Positions 33,599-43,965 of a stretch of 64,000 nucleotides of DNA are shown one piece after another (the first letter of the stretch is position 1; each line of letters begins with the position of its first letter). The DNA lies in contig JAWZYU010000018.1 of assembly GCA_038380435.1 (NCBI GenBank), forward strand, positions 53,965,751 to 54,029,750, written 5' to 3'. Made by a program: the position numbers and the translations under genes. The stretch comes from Ryuthela nishihirai. Lineage: Eukaryota > Arthropoda > Arachnida > Araneae > Heptathelidae. The notes below the pieces were generated by a model. It ran no database searches, was not told the origin of the DNA, and saw only the letters and a program-made list of their open reading frames with translations.

Positions 33599-34692
33599 TG
33601 AGAGCCATGTATAAAAAGAAAACTCAATGTATAATAGTATGTAGTTTCCCAATGCTCTATGTTTACCCATAGAAGTGTAGACTTTTACAAATGGAAATGA
33701 AACTTCAAAAAGCATTAAACTCTAGATGATATAAACTCCATATTCAAACGAAAGGCAATTCCATAAGAACTCTCTCAGTTTCCAAACTGTTTACTTCAGT
33801 GACATGTAACGAGTACGTGCTCCTCTTTTCACTCTCCATATACGTCACTAAACGTAGGCATGCACACAATGCGAACGGCGTGAGAGCGGCCGTTACTATC
33901 TCCTGCTGTAAGTGAAGTTTTGAAGGTTTGCGTCACAGCAGATGAAACTTTCCTTTGTGAAAACCTTTTCTTATCAAGATACGAAAGAAAGCTTTTTAAA
34001 CTATGATGAATCACTCCCATTTCTTTTTGCTTCACTTGAAACGGTAGATTCTATTCTCAGCATTTTAGAAGCATAAGGATTTATTTTTTTACAATATGGC
34101 TTCAATATGCCAGAAGAAAACCACAATGTTGTTTATCTAGGTGTTTCTAAAGAGTTTTATGTGAAATTATGTTAATTGCTTATACATATATATGTACTCT
34201 ATATTACTAAAGGTATTGGAACACTTCGATTTTATGTGAAAGGAAATCCACATTCAAAACTCTCTGACTTTGTAAATATTTTTTTTTTTGCTGAAAGCTG
34301 TCACTGGAGATAAACTGAAGGTTTCAATCAAAGTGATCAAAATATCAATTTTTCAACAATATTTGTTTAAAATTTAAACATTTAATAGCATCGTTGCTAC
34401 GAAAAATGATGTGAAAAGTTAACTAACGCGCAAAATATAAACTACAGTTAATTCTCGATTAACCGGTATACTATCAACCGGTGTGCGGATTAACCGTCGT
34501 AAAAATTAAGCATAAGGATTGAGCTCTGATTGATATGTAAGCTTTTTGCCGTTTTCGTGTAGCAATTTTTATGATGTTTGGTGTTCCTAAACTATTATAC
34601 TTGTGCTATTGTGAAAAGATTTTCTTTTGGATGACGTCTGTAGAACGGTAAATGCGTTTCTAAATATTGGATGTAATAATCACTAAAGAATT
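33599..34692. other. Intergenic DNA, nothing certain
   Basis: The frame at 33829-34035 (minus, 68 residues) has mixed composition but no known motif; I do not call it. At 34443 acagttaattctcgattaac resembles the terminal repeat style of pogo/Tigger elements; a weak inverse counterpart lies near 35520-35552. Confidence 0.4.
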
Positions 34693-35093
34693 GGATTGTT
34701 TTACCTCTGAGTAGCTTTTTTTTACACATAATGGGCTATGCCAGGCCTAAACGATCACGAGGGCCCAGAGGAGGTGGGGGAGAGGGGACCTACTGGACAG
34801 CTGCTAAGAGACAGATCTGTCTCTTAGCAGCTGTCCAGTATGCATCCCGTCATACTGGACAGCATCCCGTCAAGGTCACCCAGCGTGTTCTGTCTGTAAT
34901 TTGCACAGGGTATAATTCTCCCGCACACGGGGCCACATCCTTACGTCCCATCCGAGGGATGGCGGCCTTTCCAAGCCCATCGGTGTCTCCTACCAAGAGC
35001 GGCAGTTTTTTACGGAGATAAATCTCAACGCTGTCCCACGTTGGACTTGAACTAGGGAAATACAGATTACGAGCCACCCCCGCCACAACTTTA
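34693..35093 (-). mobile_element. SINE1 copy with a 50-bp perfect palindrome
   Basis: A target-site duplication, actaaagaatt (34682-34692) and actaaacaatt (35094-35104), flanks the copy. The middle and tail are intact; the head lacks about 17 bases around the A box (gattacgagccacccccgcc). At 34791-34840 the variable segment is a perfect 50-base palindrome without spacer, and ccagtatg/catactgg repeats follow at once. Confidence 0.9.
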
Positions 35094-35104
35094 ACTAAAC
35101 AATT

Positions 35105-35764
35105 TATGTTAAATCCATTTTTAACACATTTTGGCTAGTTATAACCCTGATTTTGGGTTATCTGTGGCCTACTACCTCTTATTTATGAAAGGTTAATCAA
35201 GAGTTTAATGCATTATAAAATGTCGTTTATTGAATCAAGTGTAATTTCAGTCGTAAATCAAATTGTTATTTTAGTTTTTGTTAAAGTGTTTAGGAAGAGC
35301 ATCACAAAAGGATGTGTTAAATGCTCCAATTTCAATAAAACTCTTTAAATATTAAATTAAAATTGTTGAACATCCAAGTTTATAGAGATGTTTAATATAG
35401 TATATTCGGTAAAATATTCCGGTAAAAAAAACTTGTTTTAAATGATGGAGTTTCCCACTCTAATAGAATGGAAATTTTCAAATTCTTTTGATACGGTAAT
35501 ACAGCATATATTAACCGTTTGTCCGCTATTCAATCGTCTGTACAGGGGTATGCAACTGGCCGATTATGGACGACTAATTTTTGCACTGTTCTTTCTTTCC
35601 TGAAAACGTGTCGTATTTCGTTTTGTTTTCTCTCTCTTCTAAATATCAGAAGAAAAAGTGGTTGATCTTCACATCTCAATGTTTTTTCGAGTATCACTTA
35701 TGATGTTAAGGGTTGCAGACCCCTGGCCATCGGGTAGGCATGTACTCAAGATTTATTTTATGTC
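35105..35764. other. Intergenic DNA, nothing recognised
   Basis: AT-rich, no coding frame. The segment near 35520-35552 may be a decayed terminal repeat, see the findings. Confidence 0.45.
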
Positions 35765-35915
35765 GGGTAGCTGGGGGGGCGCTTCCAAAAATTTAATTTA
35801 AGTGGTGGGTTGGCTGAGAATAAGACTTCAGTAGGGTTTCCGAATTACTAAAATATTCCACCGTACCTGAAAGGTTAAAACTATATTCTATAGGGAATAA
35901 AATTTTATACTTTTT
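35765..35915 (+). repeat. R6 dispersed repeat
   Basis: Contains gggtttccgaattactaaaa, tattccacc, aggttaaaactatattctat and ggaataaaattttat, collinear with 36465-36645 and 32300-32384. Confidence 0.6.
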
Positions 35916-36464
35916 TGTTATATCTATTTTTAGTACCAAACATATAATATGGGGATAAAATAAAATTATACAAAAACATCTGCTTTACATTTCAAAGCAG
36001 TTGGACAAGTTGAGATTTCATATAAGACGACCGAATTTTCTTGAGGGTAGGGGGAGAGGAGTCTGGGTACGTCCTTTCCTATTGGCTCTGTAATTTATGC
36101 AAATTTCGAGTATCCTTAGTTTCGTTTATTTTAATTTTTTTAGGGATTTCGTGCATGAAAAGATTCTATTGAAAAGCTTTTGTATTGTGATACGCTACGT
36201 TGCACTTACAAGAGTATGAAAAGTTTTAGGGACAGTTTAAGTAGCGAATTCTAAACCAAATAATTTTTATTTTTGTTAAGTATATTCTTGAAATACTTAA
36301 TATATTTTAATTACGAATTATTGTTCTAATACAAGACATGCAACATTTAATCGAGTTTTGAGTAGTAATCGGTATAACAGACTAACATTTCGAAGAACTA
36401 CCCATAAAGTAAAATTTATATCCTTACCTTTATTCTTGAATTCATACCTTATTGTTCCAAGCAG
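35916..36464. other. Intergenic DNA, nothing recognised
   Basis: No coding frame with motifs and no repeat recognised. Confidence 0.5.
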
Positions 36465-36645
36465 GCCCGTACCAGGGTTGAGTTCCCGCGTGGTGGTGGG
36501 GAGGTTCGACAATTTAGTTTTTTTTTGTGCTTGTGGGAAGGTGTCTGATAATAAAACTTGAGTAAGTTTCACAATTGCTGAAATATTCCACCTGACAGGA
36601 AAGGTTAAAATGATATTCTATACGGAATGAAATTTTATTGTTGTT
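36465..36645 (+). repeat. R6 dispersed repeat
   Basis: Begins with ggcccgtaccagggttga and a G-rich run, then tctgataataaaacttgagt, tgctgaaatattccacctga, aaaggttaaaatgatattct and ggaatgaaattttat. The gcccg start resembles small DNA-element termini. Confidence 0.6.
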
Positions 36646-36679
36646 TTTTAAATCTGTGTTCAGTGTCGAACATTTATTA

Positions 36680-37049
36680 TGGTGTACCCGTAGAGAGCCA
36701 TGCTCATAATTTACAGTCCCCAGGTTCGAGTCCCACTTGTGTCAGCGTTGAGATTTATCTCCGCTAAACCTCCACACTGCTGTCGGTTAGTAGGGGACAC
36801 AATGGTCATGGATAGACTGCCGTCCATCAGATGGAACGTTAAGACGTGGGCTCTGGTACGGAAAAGCCAGACCATATGAATGTTAAAGAACACGTAGGAT
36901 GGCCTTGACGAGATTCAATCCTCTGTATCTTAACAGCTGTCCAGTGGGTCCCCTTTTCCAAACCTTCTCTGAGATCTGGGGGTCTTTGTGAACTGGTCAT
37001 TTAGTCCACTGTGTACAAAAAATTGCCGCTGAGAAGTAATCCAACCCTT
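36680..37049 (+). mobile_element. SINE1 copy, damaged head
   Basis: The A-box half of the head is largely lost (gagagccatgctcataattt remains); the B box ggttcgagtcc is intact. The middle (gaacgttaagacg, gttaaagaacacg) and tail (aactggtcatttagtcc, gccgctgagaag) are clear. Diverged. Confidence 0.85.
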
Positions 37050-38132
37050 AGATCAGAAAATGAAATCTTAAAAATAGTGACTACTTTAAATGATTTTATT
37101 TTACTGAGAGATTTTTGTCACTATTTTATGCTATGCAATATTAAGAACGTATCTGCTAATAATGAAGTTGACATTTCTATTGTCAATTGAATCTCTCAGA
37201 AGCCAAACTGATCAACTCCGTAAAATAAAAACTTGAGAAAATTGATGATTCTCTAAGATTTAAATTTTAAAACTTTGCTTGAAATATACGAACAAAGAAA
37301 TATTATGTAGAGCAATATTATAGATATAGGTTCTATATTGCAAGATGTCACACAATAAGAAGAAATAAGCAAGAATATACCCAATTCTGTTTTTACATGG
37401 TAGATAGGTTCCTGAAAAAACTGCGCAAAAAAAAAACGTGTAAAACAAAAGTACAGTGTATTTGAAAAAAATAGAAGATTGGTTCCAGACGTGAAAATCC
37501 AGTACAAATACTAGCAAAACCAAGTACAATACTATATTTACCTATGGATGTTGAACCTCTTCTCCAGTTGCAAGACGATCTAAAATTTAGATCTTAGTAT
37601 CCAAAGAGATAGCTTTCCTTTTCTGCTTTTGTATAGTTAATTTTCCAACATCGTGGTAAGGCTTACGAAAAATATTTTAATTGTAGTTAATAAATCAGTT
37701 GATGAAAAATTATAAATTACCCATTAATAAATTATATTTATTATTATTAATAAATTTATATTACGTACACAAAACTTCAAAAAACATTTTTTTTTTCGAT
37801 TTATTCTATTAAACATCTAAACACTTCTAACTTTAAACACGAAATGAGAGATCAAGACTAACGTATGTATTGAAGAAAAATTTAAGGGGAATTCCCCGAA
37901 CTGAATATTGCCACTTTATTCCGAAAGAAATAGGTTTTGTACCATTTTTCCATAAAATAGTGAATAAAATAGATAAACGTATTGTGTAGGTATGTTAGTG
38001 TAGTTTTTGTTATGGGGATTTTAGTGCACAAAATGAGTATCTGTAGTGCATATTCAAAGTTAAAACTACTTCGAAAAATGTGACCATAAAAGCGGAATTT
38101 TTGATATAAATGCAAATTCTAGTAATTTTTTC
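37050..38132. other. Intergenic AT-rich DNA
   Basis: No coding evidence; the frames at 37253-37529 are low-complexity F/Y/I-rich translations of AT-rich text. The string ccaattctgtttttacatgg near 37380 has an inverse counterpart near 38320, a possible decayed element. Confidence 0.45.
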
Positions 38133-38229
38133 TTGAATAGGAGTATTTTTTGAGAATTTTATTCTCAAAAAATACTTTTTGAGAATTACTTTTTTGAGAA
38201 TTTTATTCTCAAAAATTACTCCTATTCAA
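38133..38229. repeat. Palindrome with nested ttttgagaat units
   Basis: Arms 38133-38157 and 38205-38229 are 25 bases with one mismatch (ttgaataggagta...). The interior holds further tgagaattttattctca inverted repeats, so several hairpins are possible. Non-coding. Confidence 0.9.
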
Positions 38230-38994
38230 TTTTATTCTAAAAAAAATCTCTTTTTTTGAGAGATTTTTCAAAAGGCGCCGTTTGAATCGTGTTAGATCCA
38301 AATAAATCATGTAAAAAGAGAATTGGAATCTTTTTTCCAAACCGTGTTAAATCAAAATCGTGTAAAAAATCAGTGTAAAAACAAATTTAGGTGTACATAA
38401 AAATAACGTTCTTGAGTACTAAAATTGAGAAATTTACAAAAAGTGGAGTTGATCACTTTGGCTTGAGATCAATGAACCAAATTTTTTTCATGTTTTCAAA
38501 TAATCTTTTGAAATTGTATTTAATAATCACATTATAAAGTAAGACATATCTATATTTTTTGCATTATATATCTGTGTTTTTATCTAATAGGTAGTTCTGC
38601 GGTTTCAGTAAATTTCGAGTTAACGAAGATTTTTGATTTTTTTAAAGGGAAGAAGGTACTTTCCTACACAAAGGGTAGAGATAACCTAGAAGCTAACTTA
38701 TATTAGACTTGTCTTAGTTTCTCATACAACATACGAACAATTACATAAGGACATGCCGTTGACTTAGTCAGGTACGCCAACCACTAGACCAAGTAAGGTT
38801 TTCCGATGTTTAAATTCCGAAAAGTTACATCAGTAAACGATCATAATCTTATAAGTTATCACTAGATAGTTCGAGCTATGATTATCAAGCTAACAGTATA
38901 TGAATTTAGATAAGTAAACAATATATTTTAATGAGGAATCTGATATATCACATTATTAGATCATATCAGGCTATCTGTAAGTATATATACATAC
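38230..38994. other. Intergenic DNA, nothing recognised
   Basis: Repeats of cgtgttaaatc and cgtgtaaaaa near 38290-38370 are the only pattern. No coding frame. Confidence 0.5.
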
Positions 38995-38999
38995 ATAGA

Positions 39000-39650
39000 A
39001 AATCTTCATGCAGCCATGGGCTATGGAGGGTCAACCAGACTGTGTAATTTTCCTCTTCAGACGTGTCTGTTCTGAGTTATGCTGCTGCATTTGGCCACTC
39101 TAGGCCAATTCTAGCAAGGTCCTGTTTGACATTACATTGTCTGCCCATCGCATCCTAGGTCTTCCCCTTTTTCTGAAACTTTTAGGCACACTGTTCATAA
39201 TCCTGTTTGCCAATATGCAGCTATTCATACGGGCAACATGGCGAAACCAACGCAGTCTCTCTCTGCACAATATGATGCTCAAAGGAGGTTGATGACTCCT
39301 TCTTCTAACCTGATCATTACTTACAAAGTCAAACCACCTATTGTCCAAGATACATTTAGAATCAAAGGCATCAAGTTTCTTGTTATCCTGCTTACAAAGG
39401 GTCCATGTTTCGTTACCATAACTAACCTTAGAAAGAACCAAACTATTATACAGCCTAGTTTTAGTCTTTAGGTATGTACCTATTTTTCCAGACTATCCAT
39501 ACATTCTAAAAAGTCCCAGCGGCAATCCCTATTCTTCTATTTATCTGATACCGCACATCACCAGTATCTGTTACATAAGCTCTCAAGATAATTAAACTGA
39601 GACACTTGCTCAAGAGTGCAGCCATTTAAGGTAACTGAAGGGCCATGACT
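39000..39650 (-). pseudogene. LINE reverse-transcriptase C-terminal fragment
   Basis: Read leftward from about 39650: VTLNGCTLEQVSQFNYLG, then VTDTGDVRYQINRRI, the end of the palm/thumb of a non-LTR reverse transcriptase, followed across stops by the open frame at 39100-39441: VLSKVSYGNETWTLCKQDNK, FDSKC, WFDFVSNDQVRRRS, RERLRWFRHVARMNS and RGRPRMRWADNV. These are hallmarks of the C-terminal region of RTE/CR1-like LINEs in animals. A 3' UTR-like segment continues to about 39000. The copy is 5'-truncated and has at least four stops upstream of the open part. It is unrelated to the I-type LINE at 2180-7885, which has a different C-terminus. Confidence 0.8.
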
Positions 39651-39659
39651 GGAATACGA

Positions 39660-41110
39660 GATATGTTTTTTCTTAACGGAAATTATTGGGTGAATATAAG
39701 TCAAACTGGATCGTAAGTTGTTAAATATTTAGGTATGTTCGTAGTACTTGCTCTCCGGGCCTCTTTGCCATGATTTCTAGAGATCCCCGTATTCTTCCTT
39801 TAGCAGTATTCTCTCTTTTATGTGTTCAAGAGTGCATAATATCATTGGTCATTTTTTTTTTACATTCTTCATATGCATATATGTTTAATTGTATGAGAGT
39901 AATTCCATTTGTTTAGTGTCATACGAAATTGTTAGAAAACAACACGACAGTGTTATTGTGGACTTTTGTCATTCAGTTAATCCTATAAAAAGTAATATAT
40001 TTTCCACTGTGAAATCCTAAAATCATACTTTTACCTTGCCTAATTCCGTTATATATTTTCAGTATATTTTGCTTATCATTCAGTTTTCAACAACTGCATC
40101 TAGACTGAAGAGATTTGATCGCATAATAATTATATACTTGTAGTTAAACATTGGTTTTAAATCACTGATATAAAATATAGCTCGAAATAAGTATACTGTA
40201 ATTGACCACTTATCAATATACAAAATTACTGCTATTAAAAAATTTAGGATCCCAAAAAAGTGTCTTGCACAGGGCCCGTGGCATACTTGTCCCCGTCTCT
40301 GTCTGCAAGATATGCCAAGCACAAACCATCATGCGAACTCGGGAGCCGAATCCGTGTTCCACTTTCTGTAGTTGAACCGAGCTAACTCTATCTTCAATTC
40401 ACGGTATCGGTGGAATAGGATAAGGCAATATGTTCTTGATTCCATTGAGTTAGGAAATTCCCAAACTCTGATAAGAATCGAAACTTATAGGAAATTTCTT
40501 GAATGCTTCAAATCGGTTTCTCGTACAACTGTACAGCTGATAAATGATGACAGGAAACATCTCAGTCTTGAATTTCCCACAGGGTTTCAGTATCCCATTT
40601 GTCGTAGCAGAGTTTGCACACCTGCACATGTCTCCTAATTGAATCGTATTCGTTATGGAAAAATAGTTTAATCTCGAGATCTTTCGGCTGGAATCTGTCG
40701 ACTGCGTTTTGACAAAATCGACAAGGAACTCAAGTGAGCAAGCCACAACACTCAGCTTGAATCCGATTTTTTTTTCAAGTGGAAGACTGTTGATGAAAAA
40801 TTATTCTAAGAGTGCGTCCATACAGAAAGTGGCTTGAATGGTTTAGCGTTCACAATTCCAAACTTTCTACTGCCTTAAAATTATAAAAAACTGAGGTGAC
40901 CTCACTGAAATGTGGGTGACTTAACCAGAGCGGCAATGCTGTTGCAGCCTAAGATTGTTCCAAATAAAAATGAGGGTAAAGAAGTGGTGGATTAAATAGA
41001 CAGTGGTGGCCATATCCGATCTACCAATTCATTCTATCTATTCTCCCGTTTTGTCCGTCAGGAAGAAACAAATTAAAGAAAAGTATGAATTTTTAAGTTC
41101 ATATATATAT
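39660..41110. other. Intergenic DNA, nothing recognised
   Basis: The frame at 40372-40638 (plus, 88 residues) has no motif I know. A TA run lies at 41100-41111. Confidence 0.5.
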
Positions 41111-41111
41111 A

Positions 41112-41608
41112 CACTCATTTGTCACTTTAGTAGGTACAGTTCCACGCTATGTCAATTACAATTCAGATATAGAATTCAATAACTTCTTATAGAAATATAA
41201 CTTATTACAGATCTTAATAAAATCTATTTCAAGTTCCTTCAGCGTCAGTTCTCAACGATATTCGTTCGGTATTCACAGAGCTACGGTAAGTGATATATTT
41301 AACAGGAAACAATGTCAGTTTAAATAATTGCTTTGAAAACTTTATAAAAACAAGTTAAAAATAAAGTGATAAACTTTGTACTGAACTTTACTAACACGTG
41401 AAAAAGTGTTTTTTTTTAGCAATTATGACAATAATTATTACGCAGTTCGCCCAATAATTATGTTAATTTTCGCCAATTCCGAAAAAAAATTTCCCACAAC
41501 GAACTAATTGCTAACTTATTGTTAAAAATTGAGACAGAGATTGAGTTATGCATCTGAGTTACTATTGACATAACATGGAAATGAACTTAATAAAGGAGCA
41601 GCTGAGGT
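41112..41608. mobile_element. Decayed relative of the long-TIR MITE
   Basis: Both ends align with the 16638-17166 element: cactcatttgtcactttagt with ...ctatgtcaat at the left, and attgacataacatgg...gaacttaat at the right. An interior tctcaacgatattcgttcgg matches attttcaacaatattcgttc. About 497 bases, strongly diverged. Confidence 0.55.
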
Positions 41609-41679
41609 TATACATAGGATAAATATCCGTTCATTTATTTCTTTTATTAGTTTATATTTCAATCAATGTAAGTTATCGT

Positions 41680-41845
41680 CCCGATAGCCGAGAGGTCAGC
41701 GTGTGTGGCTACCGATCATTATATGTTCGTTTTATCTTTCTACTGAGGTCTCGCCTTCCTCATATATTCTTTTCTATAGCATATTAAACAGACAGCTCCT
41801 GTTACACCACTGTGGGAAGCAGCTGCTTGAGTAGCACATTTTTAA
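41680..41845 (+). mobile_element. SINE2 copy, diverged
   Basis: The head cccgatagccgagaggtcagc is clear, the B box is lost; ctactgaggtctcgcc, gacagctcctgt and gaagcagctgcttgagta follow in family order. Confidence 0.7.
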
Positions 41846-42814
41846 GTACAAGTGAAATACTTTTCTCTTAAAATATGATTAATTATTAACATCGCCTTTA
41901 AATATATGTTCCTCAAAGCTTATCGACTTTCAAATGTGGTCTACCAATCGAAATAATTGCTCTGTTTGTTGATGATCGTTTAGACACAAATATGTTTCGA
42001 ACACATACTCTATGCTTTGTCATAATGTAGGAACTAGAAGCGCATCAGGAGAACAAGGTTGCGCTTTTTTAAGTTTTAGACTAGATATATCCGTATACTT
42101 TAATCCAAATAGAGAGAAATAATAACCAAATAAATATTATGGTAATCTCAATAATTTACAGTTATTACGACATGGTATGAAGTTTTTAATTCGTATATAT
42201 TTGTATATTTTTAATGCTAAAAAAATTTTAATTCTCCAGTGAAATCCTAGAGTATTATTGCATGGTATTCCTGAGTGTTGTCTCGAAGACAAAGGACTGT
42301 GAGTTTAAAATTCCTGCAGCAAGTTAAAAGGACACCGAAAAGTCAAGGAGATTTGACAAGACCAGTCAAACAAGATTAGGATAATTATCCTGAATCCAAG
42401 AAGAAGAAACCATTGGAGAACTCATCAGAATGTATCTGTAAGCCTATTACACCGGAAAAAAGGGGTTGGCAAAAAAAAGTTATGAATGCTCAGTATATTA
42501 TTATAAGATGTCCTTTACAACCATGTATGCTGAAATTTGTCATATTAGCTCATTATGAATCAGATATCAGAAATATCTATACTCATGGATATTTCCCCTT
42601 TCTTTAGAAGAAATCGAACCACATGAAGCTTCGAAATACGCGTGACATATTATTTTAGCATATTCTGCTGGAAAAGTTTTTCTGAAGGAAATTCTTGATA
42701 TCAAGTGGTTTATGTAGAGATATTTTAACACCCATTGATTTTAAAGCGCTACTAAAAGGGCAATATGCAGATTCAGTTCTAAAAGTTTAGAAGATTAAGA
42801 TTCAAGAAATGGCT
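41846..42814. other. Intergenic DNA, nothing recognised
   Basis: The frame at 42413-42607 has no known motif. AT-rich otherwise. Confidence 0.5.
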
Positions 42815-42815
42815 A

Positions 42816-43833
42816 TATGATCAAAAATATCCGAACACTCGCTCATCCACAATCTCCCAACAATAGGAAAGGAATTAATATCGCGTTGGTCCACCCTTTG
42901 TTGCTATGACAGCCTCCACTCTGCGTGAAAGCTTTCCACTAAATTTTGGTACGTTGCTGCGCTAATTGCCTGCCATTCTTCCATAATTCTTCCATAAAAG
43001 CATTAGTGAGGCTTGTCACTGATGTCGGGGCGGTTCGGGCTTGACTCGCAGTCGGCGTTCCAATTTATACCAAAGGTGTTCTAATGGGTTGAGATCAAGG
43101 CTCTGTGCAGGCCAGTCAAGTTCTTCCACACCCATCTCATCAAAGCATCCTTGCACGGTCCTCGCTTTGTGGACGGGGGGTATTGTCATGTTGGTACAGG
43201 AAAGGGTCTTCACCGAACTGTTGTGATGAAGTTGGTGAGAATTGTAGAGAATGTCATCATAGGCCGCGGTATTCAGAGACCCATCCATTGGAACTAGGGG
43301 CCCTAGCCGAACCATGAAAATCAGTCCCAGAGCATGATGCCTCCTCCACCAAACTTCACAGTTGACATAACACAGTCAGGAAGGTAGCGTTTACCTGACA
43401 TCCTCTACACCCAGATTCGTCTGTCTGACTGCCTGATGGTAAAGTAATTCATCACCCCAAAGAATGCAGTTATACTGCTCAAGAGTCCACTGGAGCCGTG
43501 CTTTAAACCACTCCAACCGACGCATGCAGTTGATCTTGTTGATGTTAGGATTATGTGCGGCTGCTCGGCCATGGAGACCATTTTCTGCAGCTCGCGATGA
43601 ACTGTTATTTTGGTGCTGGCGTTGCTTCCAGAGGGATTTTGGAACTCCGTGGTGAGTGTTGCAATCGAGGACAGGTTTTTTTTCGCATCACCCGCTTCAG
43701 CATTCGGAGGTCCCACTCTGTCATTCTACGTGGCCTACTGGGTCGTGAATGCGCTGTTGTTTTTCCTAAGCATTTCCACTTCACAATAACGTCACCTGTA
43801 ATTGATCGTGATAGCTGCAACACACTGTATTGC
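42816..43833 (-). mobile_element. Tc1-like transposon, 5'-truncated
   Basis: The transposase reads leftward. The 3' terminus near 42816 carries aaaaatatccgaacact, close to the terminal repeat of the 214-bp MITEs (aaaaaagtatccgaaca). The 5' end is missing: at about 43840 the text becomes a SINE1 fragment. Confidence 0.75.
42875..43823 (-). pseudogene. Tc1-like DD34E transposase, broken
   Basis: N-terminal part from 43823: TTAHSRPSRPRRMTEWDLRM..., the GRPR-type linker of the paired DNA-binding domain, then SSIATLTTEFQNPSGSNAST and VHRELQKM across a frameshift. The catalytic part has LQWTLEQYNCILWGDE with the first aspartate. The QHDN motif is displaced by one extra base in a C-run near 43170 (the frame reads TIPPVHKARTVQ), and the glutamate is in SLDLNPLEHLWYKLERRLR. 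The C-terminus VEAVIATKGGPTRY ends at 42875. Frameshifts at two or three places and stops between the first and second aspartates make it dead. Confidence 0.85.
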
Positions 43834-43839
43834 CTTTAG

Positions 43840-43965
43840 GGGAGTCTCCTAACAGATGTCCAGTGGTCTCTTTTCCTAACCGACCTTAAGCCCTTGGAGT
43901 CCTTGTGACCTGGCCATTTATTCAATTATGTGCACAAAAGTGCTGATCAATAGTAGAAAATACCA
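43840..43965 (+). mobile_element. SINE1 3' fragment
   Basis: Only the tail remains: tctcctaacagatgtccagt, ttggagtccttgtgacctgg, ccatttattcaattatgtgc. It abuts the truncated Tc1-like element. Confidence 0.75.

Noticed and set aside
33829..34035. 68-residue minus-strand frame as a host exon
   Set aside because: Composition is somewhat protein-like and a ttacag lies within, but I see no domain, no matching splice partner and no neighbouring exon.
37253..37529. Two overlapping F/Y/I-rich minus-strand frames as a membrane protein
   Set aside because: The hydrophobic content is what AT-rich DNA gives by chance; no start context or homology is recognisable.
40372..40746. Open frames on both strands of about 88-98 residues
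   Set aside because: Neither has a motif and they overlap antisense; no splice signals support either one.
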